Source: Onchocerca lupi (taxonomy: Eukaryota; Nematoda; Chromadorea; Rhabditida; Onchocercidae). From it: 64,000 nucleotides of DNA. This document shows, in pieces, positions 26,777 to 39,612 of this stretch. The translations under genes and the position numbers were made by a program. Positions within the stretch are counted from its first letter, which is position 1, and each line of letters begins with the position of its first letter. The notes beneath the pieces are model-generated. The model did no database searches and had not been told where the DNA came from. It was given only the letters and a program-made list of their open reading frames with translations. The DNA lies in assembly GCA_028564675.1 (NCBI GenBank), contig JAOVVO010000048.1, positions 163,115-227,114 of the forward strand, in the 5' to 3' direction.

Positions 26777-29700
26777 TCAACACTTATCACCGCTTAATGA
26801 TGTAAGAAATCTTTTAAGATGAAGTTCACGAAGTTCCATTTCCTTCTGAAACACTTGTTGACGTAATATTTCGCTTCGACGTTGCAATTCTTCCCAAACT
26901 TGTTGATACAGTGGTGAAAGTGATAAAGCTGCCGGTGTTACCTGCCAATAATAGTATTCAAATTATTTAATTAATAAAATTTTAATTTTCGACTTAAGAA
27001 ATATTACATTTCTTTGCTTTTTTCAAAGTATAACAAAACAATTAGGAAAAGTTATAGTTAGAAGGAATTCATTACTATGTAGCAAATAAAAAGTTCTAAA
27101 TAAACATTAATACTTTCTTTCTTAAAAATTAACGCCTGAACGTGAAAAATCTTACCATGGTTGGGGAGGATGTCGTTAAATTTGACACATTCATGCGTGA
27201 TTCGTTGTTAACTGCTGTTACTTCAGAAGGTGCTAGTTTTGAATCCGGTAAAGGATAATGTTCAATAAAAGCTAAAGGAATCTGATTCCGTCGTTTTGAT
27301 GGCAATATTTCGGATGGTGACGAAAGTGAGACAGGAGATTGTTGACAAAGCGATGATTTATATTCAAATGAAGTTGACGGACTATTTCCTAAGCAGAAGG
27401 AATAGTATGACCCTCTAATATGTAACTACTGTAAGATTTAACCTTAATAAGTTAATGATCTATCAAAACTTTGTTCAAACTTTGATTTAACTTCAGCACC
27501 ATATCATTATTTCCAAAATTCTACCACCTATTACGATTAAAGTAATATATTTGCATTTGTTACTTTAAATTAAATAACAGCCAAGGAAAATTGTTAGAAT
27601 ACGGGTAAATTTCCCATATTTCAAAATTAAAAGAAATTTGTTTCGAAAAAATTATCAAAAAAATTTCTTAATGTAAATTTTTTTTGTATAGTAGATTTTG
27701 GTAATTTTTTCGAATTTCCAAATGAAATTTTTATTTATTCTACCTGACGGTTCATTTGATTCTTCTTTTCGACTTCTTTTTGGTGGTAATGGTCCGATAA
27801 CTATTTTAGCTGTGCAACTGCTATCGGTGCGTTTCTCGGGAGCGGTAATGGATACAGAATCGTTGGCTTGTTCAGATCGAGAATCATCTATTTCATTAAA
27901 AATGATAATTTTCCATATATATTTTTAATATTAAATTCAATTCCCATTTAAAATTGCTAGCCATGGAATCCATTTATTAACTAATATTGATATTTCATAT
28001 TGAAAACGTTATCAAAATAAATTGGTATACTGTGTATAATTTGTTACTTGATAATACAAAAAGTATACTATTTCTAATAAAATGTGTGCCTCGTGACACA
28101 ATAGCTAAGAAAAAATACGTTAATAAATTATGTAAGAAAAAATTATCAACCTGCAGTGCAAAATAATTCAGGATCATTTCCAACAACTGATAATGATGAT
28201 AATGATTTAACTGATAAAGGACAAATGAAGGCATTGATAACATCTGTAGTGCAACGAGAATTTTGTGAACTGTTTGCATTATTTACCGCTAAAAAATAAT
28301 CTCGAAACTTTTTCATGAGAAAATTACGTAAAAACATGAAATTTATATCTGAAAAATAACTTTTGAAAAAGTGCTCTAAATTGCTTCATTCGGCAGTAAA
28401 AGCAAATAAATGACCAATTGAGTGATTGATTGATTGATTGATCAATAAGTCTATGTTTTAATATTTTTCTTCGCCTCTAATGACATCAATTTATCATTTT
28501 TGTTACTTTCGAGGGTATAGTTGTAACTTCTCAATTCTGCCTTCTAATTCTTACCTGTTGAAAATGATGATGGAATTTCGATGGATTTCCTTTTCGAAAC
28601 TGTAATTGTTTTTTTGAGTTTCTTTACAATTTCCATGCTTATCACACGATAATTACATCGTATTCGTCTAATTGATGTTTGATTTTCGATGACGGCCATA
28701 CAGTTAATCCAAATCCATTGATGTGATTTTGTTCGTAAACGATGTGGTCTTATTTGATAAGTGCCAACTTTTATTACTAAAAAGATGAACAAAAAAAAAA
28801 AGTACAGTTATGAAATTAAGCAAAAAAAAAAAACGATATAACTTAATAATCGATAAATAATTATAAATGAAATGTGTAATAAATAAGGAATCACTTGACT
28901 TAGTAGTTTAGAAGTTTCTAATAGGTTGGAAATCAATTTTGCAGTTTCTGTTTCAGAAAATGTTTTTTTTAATTTTAATTGTATAAGAAGCTGATCAATG
29001 AAATTACGTTGCATATGGCATTCAGCTACTTGTAGCAAATCATCCACATGAATGTAATCATAACCACTTGTACCAAGCAGATCAAGACGACTATAACCTA
29101 ATAATTGACTGAAAATAAATATGAACAAATAAGAACATACACCGAAAATTTTTTATAAAAATAATTTATACGAAGAATTTTATCAATTATATAATTTTTA
29201 ATGTTTTTATTTTATAAACTTTATTTTAATTTGTGATGTTTTTATTTTTGTAAATTTTAATTAAGAAAAGAAAGAGAGGGTATTATTTCGTGATAACAAA
29301 CTTTTGTAAAAGTTATTACAGGAATTTTTTTTTTTTTTTATTATGATACATTAATAGGTGGATTTTAAACAATATCAAAATATAAACGAATATATTTTCA
29401 TGTATTAATCAATTCAAACTAATCAATCCTTAATGTAAATAATCTGATGGGCAGTCAAATGAAGAAACTGGATAAAGTGAAATGATTCAAATATTATAGC
29501 TACAAACTTTTCGTCGTAGCTTAAATATGTAAGATTATATATGTAGTATTGCTACTATCAGACCAAAATTTTAGGAATGGCTTATTACTAAATTAGAATT
29601 GAGTAAATTTAGAACTATAAATTAAATTATTAAAAAAATTATATATTTACCATCCTTCTGCATCAACACAAACAAATTCCGTGTTATAAAATAGGGTGAA

Positions 29701-32700
29701 ATTGGCATTTCTGCGTTCCCAAGAACTGATCATTTCAAGCATTATCTCTGATTCTGGCCGATTTGATAATGGTACAATGATACCAACAAATCGGAAAGAT
29801 TCATTCGGTTCCTAACATTATATTCTTCTATGAAACGATACTTAACATAATGGTCAAATTGTTAAACATGAACCATTCTTCTTTTGAGAATGAGTAGATT
29901 AAATTAAAATATTCCAAAGTCTTTGAAATTTAACATTATAAAAGTAAAGACCATAATTGAATTATTTTTAAATAAAGCGTACTTTGATTCGCGAATACAA
30001 ATTACTAAAAGAAATTTTTGGATAACTTATGTTGCAGAAGAAAAAAATACTTTAAAAAATTTCTTGAACCAAAAAAAAAAATTGCATTAATTGATCGTTC
30101 TTTATTTCTCTGTTTTATTCTTCATTAAAGAATAAAAATTATAATATATTTGATAAAATAGATAAAATGTAATTATCAAGTTAAGTAATTGCAATTTTTT
30201 AACTCATTAAAAAAATATTTTTACACTAAATGAACATAATTGTATTTGTAATTGTAATTTAATTATTGACATATTAAGTAGAATGTGTCAATTTCGATTA
30301 AATAAAATATAATGATTAAAAAATGAAAAAGCTAAATTAAATTTCTACATTTTCAAGCAATAAATCAAAAAATAAGAAGAAAACTTGCCATGATTGCAGA
30401 GATCTTAGTTGTACTATTATCCATTCCACTTTCTGTAACCGTATCCTGCATGCATAATCGATCTTTATTATGTATTATCTTTTTCAGATAACCAGTAATC
30501 AGTAATTGCCGACGTAATTTCTTCGTTGTTACTGTTTCCTGGATTGTTGTGGTACTATGCATACTGGAACTAGTCGATACGGAATGTAACACCTCGGTAG
30601 ATAAAGCTCCACTGAAACTTTTCGCTGATTTACCGTCTAGCAAATCGAAGAAATTCGTTCCTTGTAATTCGCATATCTAAAAAATTCATTTCGTCTTTCT
30701 TTTTCTCCGAAAAATTTCGTATATAAAATAATGAAATTGATTAATCACTGGAAACTTTGAAATAAACTTTTCCAGTCTGGAAATTCGAATTGAAAAATTT
30801 AAATGTTTAACTAAAGATAAAATGGAAAAATAATTGAATTTAAATGATTGAAATTAAACTTTCCCTTTCAAGAAACTAAATGATTTCTTGTATTTAATGA
30901 TTTCATTTGCATCTTGCATGTTTATAATATTGTATTAATGAAAGAGGTATTTAAGCCAGATGACATCTAAACATTTTTTGCACGTGTTTTACGTGTTAAT
31001 CGTTGTAATGATCACGCGAGGACGTTCGAATTGTCATTCAATCTGTTATTCTTGAATAACAGTCAGATAAACGGAACGCCATCTAGTCAGATAAAATTTT
31101 CTTTCATTTTTGATTTTAAGAATTCAATTTACAATTTCTTAATTAAAGAAACGACACTCTAACGATTAAGTAAGCATTGGATTGTCATAAATGGAATTTG
31201 ATAAAGCTTAGAATAGAATACAAGAATTTTTAAAAAGTCTTACGGTTTTATTTTCATTCATCTTTTTAAATCATCAATTTGACATGTTCATCTAGTAGAT
31301 CAAAGATGATCTAAAACTATCATAGATTGACTAATTGACTGCGATTCCTTAATGAACTTTAAATGCTGATAATCAAGAGATTGGCTAATGACTGAATTCA
31401 AAACAGAGTTTAGTACTCCAGAAATTGGGATTAATCAGGCCGTTGATGTTGAATTCGCACTTGCAATCCGATTAATCTGCTCATATTGGTCATGCAAGAA
31501 GAGCAGTATTCGGTAACAATTTTGGTGAATTTGTTAAAAAAAAAAAGTTGGTTTTATTAAATTTTCTAACAAATTTGCAAAACTAACAAGAAATGTGAGA
31601 AAGAGTTGATAAGAGAAGCAAATGAGAATATTAAAATTATTAAAGATGAAAGGCTGATGAAAACATGTAAAATGTACGATGATAATGTTGAGAAAATCAA
31701 TTATACAAAAAAAGAACTGATTTATCGTAATAGAAAGAAAAAAACTACTTGAAAAATAAATATAAATTATTTATAATACGACTGAATACTGAAAATAAAA
31801 ATTTTAAATATTGAAAAGCTATTAATCTTATACGAAAATCAAATGAAAGCAGTCAAAGAAATAATATTGCAAATTTATTTTATAATAATGATATTTTCAT
31901 CTATTAATAAGATAAATAAATCTCAGTGTCGAAAGTTTTGTTAATTAATTTTGTTTCAAATCTACTTCAACTTCTTTGTTTGTTTTCAAGCATTTTCAAT
32001 GCTGTAACTTTTTGTTTTTATTCTATTTTTCAACATAATTTGTGAGCAAATATGAGGATATTTTGAAAATTAGAGAAGCTTACTGCATCGTCAAAAAGTG
32101 CAGCAAAACTTGTAGATGCATGTTCAATATGTCCGGAACAATGAATGCAAAAGCTTCCGGCTGCTAAAGCATCCATATAAAGTTGAACAATTTCCGGAAG
32201 ATTGCAACCAGTTGTAATGCGTAATTTAGAATCCAGGTCTATATTCGATGCTTCCTCACTTGTTGATTCAGCTTGAACTGGAAAATTGTTTTAATTTTGC
32301 TTTTCATACGTTATTATTTCCAAATTTATGCTCATGATGATAAAAGTTTTGAGATAAGCAGATTTTACAAATACTGAGAGAAATTTTAAAATGAAACTAG
32401 CTAATCGATTTGAATCTTGTAAGCATTGTCATCTATGAGAATTCTTCCTAGATCATGTTACCTATGGACAGATTAGAAGTACCTATCCAGCTATTTATTA
32501 TATCTGCATACCTGACAATTTTCTTTGTTAATTTTCAGAACCTTTTGATGCACTCATTAAGCCATCTTTAGTATTTATCTATTTTAACTCACTAATACAT
32601 GCATCAATACGCGTAATCTTAAGTGAAGAAACGTTATCTGAAGTAAATACTATAAAAATATGCGCGTTTGAATAAAATTGAATTAAACAACTAACAATGT

Positions 32701-33491
32701 TGTTGTTTGAGGAAATTGATAGCACATTTCAATACGCTGCTTTTATCCATTTTCCGATCACCTTTTGCAACTAATAATGTCAACTCATCAATTAACCGAT
32801 TAAACGTGTCTCGTCGTCGTTTTTCACTTTCATTTCGAATTTTTCTATATCAACAAAATAAGTAAACAAGTAATTCGATTGTAAATATCGGAGAAGACAA
32901 ACATTTCAATTTTATATATTTAATTAAAAAAAGATCATTTGATCATAAATTTTTCGTATAATTCAAATTTGGTCGAAATTTTTACAACTGCCCGATGGTA
33001 ATATTTTTGTTTCAATCTAATTAGTCAATAACAAAAATTTTCTTTTGAAAGTTCATAGAATTATTCAGTTCAAAAACTATTGCATTGAAAGAGGGAGCGA
33101 AAAATAAACACTTTTTGCAATGATGCGAAGTTTTTAGTTTTATTATCAATTAATGATTAATTACTTAATTATAAAACCAAACAAATATAAATAGTTTTCT
33201 TCTCTATCAGTAAAATCACAAGCCATGAAGTTATTTTGAATTATTTTCTGAAAGAAAATTAGAAAGAAACTAAAATAAATTATTAAACAAATTCATATTA
33301 TTAATGTCATGCGATGAAATAATTAAAAACTAAATTGTCGATATATTATCGTGAACAATTTGAGAATCAAATATAAAATTATAAATTTCAAATGCTGCAA
33401 GCGAAATGAAAACTATGTACCTTTTCGAGCCTTTTTCGAAAAATGTTGAAGTATTATCACTAAAACTTGAACCACACTCAGCCATTCTCAT
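26777..33491 (-). CDS. CLOCK/NPAS2-like bHLH-PAS transcription factor
   Basis: Twelve exons join in perfect phase on the minus strand: 33491-33421, 32844-32696, 32637-32593, 32277-32084, 30676-30389, 29811-29651, 29108-29008, 28776-28555, 28288-28151, 27887-27744, 27388-27156 and 26941-26777 (TGA), 636 residues. A nearby in-frame ATG at 33485 is an alternative start. The bHLH (residues about 24-76) reads KIRNESEKRRRDTFNRLIDE and DRKMDKSSVL, closest to CLOCK. PAS-A is partial and divergent (VQLYMDALAAGSFCIHCSGH). PAS-B (about 250-380) has SWERRNANF, LDLLGTSGYDYIHVDDL, AECHMQ and SHQWIWINC, with spacing equal to animal CLOCK as I recall it. A basic PPKRSRKEE may be a nuclear signal. The last exon encodes a Gln/Glu-rich helix (VWEELQRRSEILRQQVFQK) like CLOCK exon 19. 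Expected role: E-box-binding nuclear activator with a bHLH-PAS partner. The intron after exon 5 appears to use a GC donor (30388). Confidence 0.88.
30981..31062. promoter_or_regulatory. E-box pair and short hairpin in bHLH-PAS intron
   Basis: CACGTG at 30981-30986 is followed after three bases by TACGTG at 30990-30995. A 9-bp inverted repeat with a two-base loop, CTGTTATTCTTGAATAACAG, lies at 31043-31062. Both sit in the intron between exons 4 and 5 of the CLOCK-like gene and the local sequence is less AT-rich. CLOCK-class factors bind CACGTG, so auto-regulation is conceivable, but function is pure inference. Confidence 0.3.
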
Positions 33492-36400
33492 CGGACAGAA
33501 ATTTCCTTTTTTTTTTCCCTCTATAAAAAGAGAAAAAAATTTTAAAAAGATTAAATTAGGAGTAGTATCTTAGTAAAATTACTTAGAAAATTGAAAAATC
33601 TAGACGGAAAAAATAACAAAAAAACAATTTCAAATTAAAATTGATGAAATTTACTCACAAAAATCTATCCAAAACCATTCTCAACTACAAACTTCTACAG
33701 TACTATTTTGATCTAAGCGGTGAAATGATCAAACAGTGAAAAGAAAAGATAATTTGTAACACAAAAAAAACGAAATATTTTTTTGAAATGGGAAAAAAAT
33801 GCTTATATTATAGTAGTACTGTAAAAGTAGTAGAAGTAGCTTTTTTCGTTTCAAATAATTTTGAAAAAAAAAAGACGAAATAATTTTTTTGAACAAAAAA
33901 AAACTTTCAAAAAAATTCTTACAAAAAATTGCGATAAAAAACTCCAATCATCTTCATGATAAAATTTGAAATTAAAAAATAAATAAATGAAATAGAAAAA
34001 TTCGTATAAATATACTGCCAGGTAAAAAGAACGAGAAAAAGTGCAATGAAAATGAAATTTTTAGTTCAAATGTTGATTTGAGAATGAAAGTATGCATAAA
34101 AGGTTGCTGTTTAAAGGAGGAAAATCTGGTTGGCGGCGAGGGTGGCGTTGCCACTGATTGTCATCGATGATAAAGTGGCTTTCGTTTTGGGCTAGCTTTT
34201 CATAAAAAATTTTTCAAGGTCAACAACAACTTACGATTGATGATTAATCATCGTACTTTGGCACATCACATTTTTGTCTCTTCTCTTCTGCTTCAACCTC
34301 TTCATTTTTCTTTTTTTACCTCCTTCTTTTTTTATTTTCTTTGCTTATTTTTCCAAAAATTAAAATTTTATTTTGAAATAATTTGAAGATGAAAAGAATT
34401 AGAAAAGTAAATTAATGGAAAAATATATTTCTTAACGTACAGATAAACATACAAGCATATAGGTAATTTGGAGTAATTTGAATGAGAGGTGGCAGAAAGC
34501 AAGCAGTTGAGCATCAGCAAGTAATTTTTTGGGAAAAAATTTTCAAGGTCAAAGTTGATGCTTGTGTCTCTTCCCATTTATATTCATGGTCGTATTTCTT
34601 CTTTTTTTTCTGCTTTAAGAAATGCAAAAAAATAAAAAAAATCGTAAGAATCTGAATAAATGGAATGGAATAAGATCGAATAGAATAAAGGAAATTTATT
34701 ATAATTATTTATTTATTTATTATTATTATTTATTATTATTTATTATTATTATTTATAATAATAATAATAATAATTATTATTATTATTATTACAGCTAAAA
34801 TTCAAGAGTGGAATCGGATAGAATAAAATAAATACTTAAAACGAATTATTAATATAAATAAAATTCATACTGAAACAAATTATTACAGAGTGCTCATGTG
34901 TGGCAAAAAATGGAACAATTAATTAAATACATGAAGGAATGTTTCAGAATGATTAATCATGCTTGGAAAAATGTCACAAACACTGATTAATTTTACTGAT
35001 GATTCGTTATCTACCTATCAACAAGATGGCATGCATGCAAATATTGGAGTTAGTTCATATTTAGAATGTCCTCATTACATTTCATATAAAATTTAACAGT
35101 TTATAAAATAAAAAAAAGAAAGAAAACCAAAAAGTTATAAAAAACTCTTCTTAATCTTTTTTAATTAAGATGAATATTAATAGAATACTATAATTTAATG
35201 AGGTATCTGAAAATATTCAATTCCGTCCTAAAATTAGCGCTTTTTTAAGATTAATCAAAATGAAAGTATGAATAAATAACATTCGTAAATTCGAAATGGC
35301 ATATATATGAAAATAAAATAACAAGAACTGTCAGCTTTTTTGAGCAGTATCAAATTGATTTATAAACATTAATTTGGCAATAAACAAAAACGAACTGAAA
35401 ATTACAAAAATTTTCCATAATTTAAGAAAAATGATAACCGTACAATAAGATATGATTATAATTTATATTACTTTGTATTGATCTTTTATGCATGCTTAGA
35501 ATGGCCTGTTCAATTCATTTTCAATCAGTTAAGTTTTTTCAATAGTGAGTCATTCAATTTTAATTATAACTATATTCATCTTTTGCGACTTGATTTCTTT
35601 AACAAATTGCGACATTTTCGTTCTGATTTTTACAATATAATACAGCATAATTTTCATATTTAATAGGTTAATTGCTTTCTCATTATCTTCCAAATTATTT
35701 CTATTGTATAAATTTTTTTTTACTTGGCAAAATGATTGCCAAGTAATTATAATATCTAAGTAACCAAAAAATAATACCAAAGAAGAACAACTGATTTAAT
35801 AAATTAATTGAAGCATCTGTCAACATAAGAATGCAGAGTTCTTTACAGAAAAATGTAAGGTCAAAAATTTGAACTATGAAACAAATATTGTTAAAAATTA
35901 ATTCATTAACTGATAATGCTGTTGTTTATACGTAATACCATTATTTAGAAGTCATTTGCTTAATACTATTATTTGTTATATAAATCTATATTTGTTTATA
36001 TACTCCTGTATATTTGTGAATTCATTTACCAAATTCAAAATGATAAATAAAAAAGGAATTTCAGCTAAACCCATCGAAAAATCAAATTTCTATGAAAATT
36101 TTTTATATCATTTTCATGTAACAAAAGAATTTCATTCAATAATTATCAAAAATATTTATTCTTATCGCGATAATCTATCAGAATCGACAGTTATTTTTGT
36201 TAATTTTTAAATTAGAAAACATTAATCCTAAAGCAATGATGTTAACTGTCGAATAATTCTACTGAAAATTTCTGGATAATTTTTATTAATTCAGCTTGAA
36301 AAAATGACTTTCTATTAATTAAGCTATCTTATTTATATTCTTGTCTGTCAGCCATTTCAAAAGGTCATTTTTTTATTTATTTATTTTTTTTCATTCTAAT

Positions 36401-38714
36401 TGAATTAAAATTATTGAAATAATCAATTACGGCTACACCCACACACATATAAAATGAATCTGTTCGTACGTATTGAACAGTAAGTTAAATAGACAATCCC
36501 GTTGCATATCATTTCTATGTTTTTTTTTTCCTTTTTTTTACTCAACGAAAAAAAAAACGCGAAATTTTCGGTAATAATTGAGATAACTATTTATTATCAT
36601 GTAGTACTGACTAATGTCTTTTTTCGTGCGGATAATTATGCAAAGAACGAACGAAACAGAAGGGATGAACTGCAATAATGGCATATCGAAAATTCAAATT
36701 CTTTTTCGTTTTCGTTTTTTAGTTATCTAAAAAAAAAAAAAAAAAAAAAAGAGCCGGAATTTTCGCTGATAATTGAATCATTTATTATAGCAAAGTACTT
36801 ATTATTAGTTTATCTGATTATGTGAGAAAAGAAAAGAAGAGACGGTATTTGTTGTGCTGCACTAACTTACCGAAAAACTCAATTGAAATTACAAAATAAT
36901 ACTTCGCAGAAATTCTGCAATTTGCTACTGCTTTCAGTTGCATATGTCGCTTTTCTTTCTGATCGTGATAAAATAATAGGTTGGATTCCATTCCTCCGTT
37001 CTCACAGTTTCCTCAATTTTGTTGTTTACTCACTTGGAAACGACCCTCAAACTTGGGTAATTAAACCTTTATTATGATGAATTTGTTAATCAACGTGCGC
37101 AGCAACTATTACAACAATTACATCAACAATATCAAAGGACAATTTTTTCATGAAGAATTTATAGTGCAAAGAAAAGGGAATATAAGGTGATGCAAAGAAG
37201 AAGAATTGATATACCACGAACTGGACCATCCGACTAGCTCATGGCAGCTTATTCGTTGAAATGATTTTTGTACTCAAGACCCTTATCTTCTTCGTGGATG
37301 GAGGATCCTGGTAATATTTTGGAGAGACAAGAAAGATCCTTTGTTGTCCCAGTAGCAATACAGCAAATGCAATGTCAAATTTAAAACGAAGGAATCACTG
37401 ATTCTCTTCTTTTATTCTCGCGATTTCAGCAACAGCATATGCGGTATCTGAGATGTAATGCATTATGGAGAAAAATATCGAGAATATGAGAAGTTTCAAG
37501 AGACAAATAATGGATGAAATAATATTGATTGGATGAACAAGCTATATTTTTACCGAAACAGGTTATTATCATATTTCATTTTCATGGAATGTTATACTAC
37601 TGAAAGCGATCAAATTAAGGGAATTAAAAATTTTGCATCTAAAAAAATTCTAGCACTGAAAAATAAATAAACTCAAGACTTAACTTTATCCAGCATATCT
37701 GTTTCATTTTTCATAAATTGTATTATCTTCTTTTCACCGAAATAAATAAATTTCAACTGGTTTATATTTGCAAGGAAAATATTTACTGAAACTTGCTTGT
37801 TAATCTGCAAGAAGAAAATAAATGTTGTGTCCAATAATTTTACTTCACCGTATTTTCATGCCACAAGAAAATGATTATTGTGGCTAAGGATAACCACTGA
37901 AATATTTTAGTTATTCTATTTAAATTGTTCCGATACTTTCGCTTACCGTCAACTGAAGTTTGATAATTGATTATTAACACCTTATTAATTCAACTTTAAT
38001 CGTTTACTCATTGAAGCTATTATGAAGAATGAGCATCATGGATTTAAAAAATATCATAATGAAAAAAAAAAAATATTACATTTATGGATAATCAAAATAT
38101 TGTGTTTAATGTTTTAAGATATCGACTAAATTTTCCATGCCGATGAAGAAACTTTGAAATTAGAGCAGTAAAATTTAAAACAGAATAAAAATTCAATTAG
38201 AAAATTAACGTTTTTTTTAAAAAAATCAATTCTTTTCTCTATTTATGCAAACGGTAAAAAAAATGAAATAATCAACAAATATATGGATAAAAGTAATCGA
38301 AATAAATCGATGCAGAACTGGATAAAGATGATCGTGCCATTAACTTAAATAAATGTTCCACTACCTAAAAAGATGGATAAGAGATCTTTTTTTCTTTTTT
38401 TTTCTTACGAAAAATAATCAAAAATTACTCATTAGTTATTGCAACTTTTCTGACAAACGAATGAATTATTTCGCTCAAAAAATGAGCAACAAAATATGAA
38501 TTGTTATTCCCAGAAGAGGATTAATGTTGCAATGACATCAAATCATTTCGTTCAATAACTCTTGATTAAATTGCTAATTTCAAGTATTATCCGGGAATTC
38601 ACTGGATATCTCTATTCTTCTTTTCTCTTCCATCAAACATATCTTCAGTATGATAAGGGATTAATCTATGCACTAAGTAGACCACACTGATGTAAAAATT
38701 GACTCAAGTTAAAT
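33492..38714. other. Long intergenic region with homopolymers and microsatellite
   Basis: This is the upstream region of the bHLH-PAS gene and should hold its promoter and 5' UTR. I found no convincing exon. A+T-rich microsatellite sits at 34697-34792 and a run of about 20 A at 36730-36750. The longest open stretches (for example 36883-37077 and 35956-36210) have neither splice signals nor recognisable protein features. Confidence 0.6.
34697..34792. repeat. TTA/TAA microsatellite, partly palindromic
   Basis: A run of TTAT/TTA units changes to (ATA)n near 34755-34771 and back to (TTA)n up to 34792. The middle (TAA)n and last (TTA)n blocks are complementary and could fold. Confidence 0.9.
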
Positions 38715-39612
38715 TCTTGAAAAGAGAAAATTATTATATCTCGTTCCAATTCGCGTACATCCTCAAGCGTAAGGCCATTTCATTCATCTTGCCATATCCA
38801 TGCTTGCTTATGAGCTCTTATCATCGTATTACGCAACCATAATTGTGTATCCAACGTCCGCACGAGTTTGTAAACCCCAAAATCGGAATTCAGCCTGAAA
38901 AATTCCTTAATGTCATTATGAAATTCAGTAAAATTCATATAGGAACGATCTGATGTTTGACGTCAACTAACAAAATTCTAAACATCTCAAAATGAGTCAA
39001 ACAAAATTTCTTATTTTCTTTTTGCTTCTTGAAAGTTAAGATTTCTGATGGCGTAACGCACTTTGCAAAGTTTATAAGCACACATAATAGGTTTTCCATT
39101 TTTGATGCGATCCTCAATCCAGTCTTCTTTGAGTGGTCCACGAACAGTTTTTATACTACAGTATAATTTCGAGTCTTCTCCAGGAACATAATCATATGAC
39201 GATGATAACGCATCATTCACGAAATCCGTTACATCTATAACTTGAAACTAACATTTGTCAACTTTTTCCTAAACACTTATTGGGAGAAAATGATGAAATT
39301 TGCATTCAAAGCTGATTTCATAAATTCAACTATTTAAAAAAAAATGTTTGTAGATTTTTAGATCTAATTGACTCAACCATTTTTTAGAATTAAAATGCTC
39401 GAAAATTAGAGAAAAAGTATTTCTTGCCTACCAACAATTCGATTTTTCAATTCATCACCAGTCGATAACATTTTCTTGATTACCGTCATCATTGTAATAC
39501 TTCGTTTCCAGTTCAATATTGGAACGATCCAAAAATGAGATGAATAGCGTATTTTTGTATTCCAGGCTTTGTACTTCCAGCTCATTAGTCGGTAATATCC
39601 TGCGTAACCATA
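38715..39612 (-). pseudogene. Unprocessed pseudogene of phosphatidylinositol transfer protein
   Basis: Three exon remnants with intact splice borders: 39612-39432, 39240-39062 and 38894 to about 38715. The middle exon is open over 59 codons and carries the PITP block GEDSKLYCSIKTVRGPLKED followed by GKPIMCAYKLCK. The last exon starts EFRFWGLQTRAD, then needs two single-base shifts to continue as RWIHNY and LRNTMIRAHKQAWIWQDE. A TGA stands where the family has Trp, after which the frame goes on as NGLTLEDVRELE. The first remnant (WLRRILPTNELEVQ, ETKYYNDDGNQENV, ELKNRIV) is also split over frames. Exons for the N-terminal lipid-binding part were not found. In the family the protein moves phosphatidylinositol and phosphatidylcholine between membranes. 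Several independent lesions make a sequencing error unlikely as the sole cause. The identity is strong. Confidence 0.85.

Noticed and set aside
28808..29008. Extension of the PAS-B exon past 29008 on the minus strand (an open frame continues for about 40 codons)
   Set aside because: The donor at 29007 restores the exact CLOCK spacing between AECHMQ and SHQWIWI. The extension would insert an unrelated segment into PAS-B.
36883..37077. 64-codon open frame on the plus strand in the large intergenic region
   Set aside because: No homology, no acceptor or donor in place, and no neighbouring exons.
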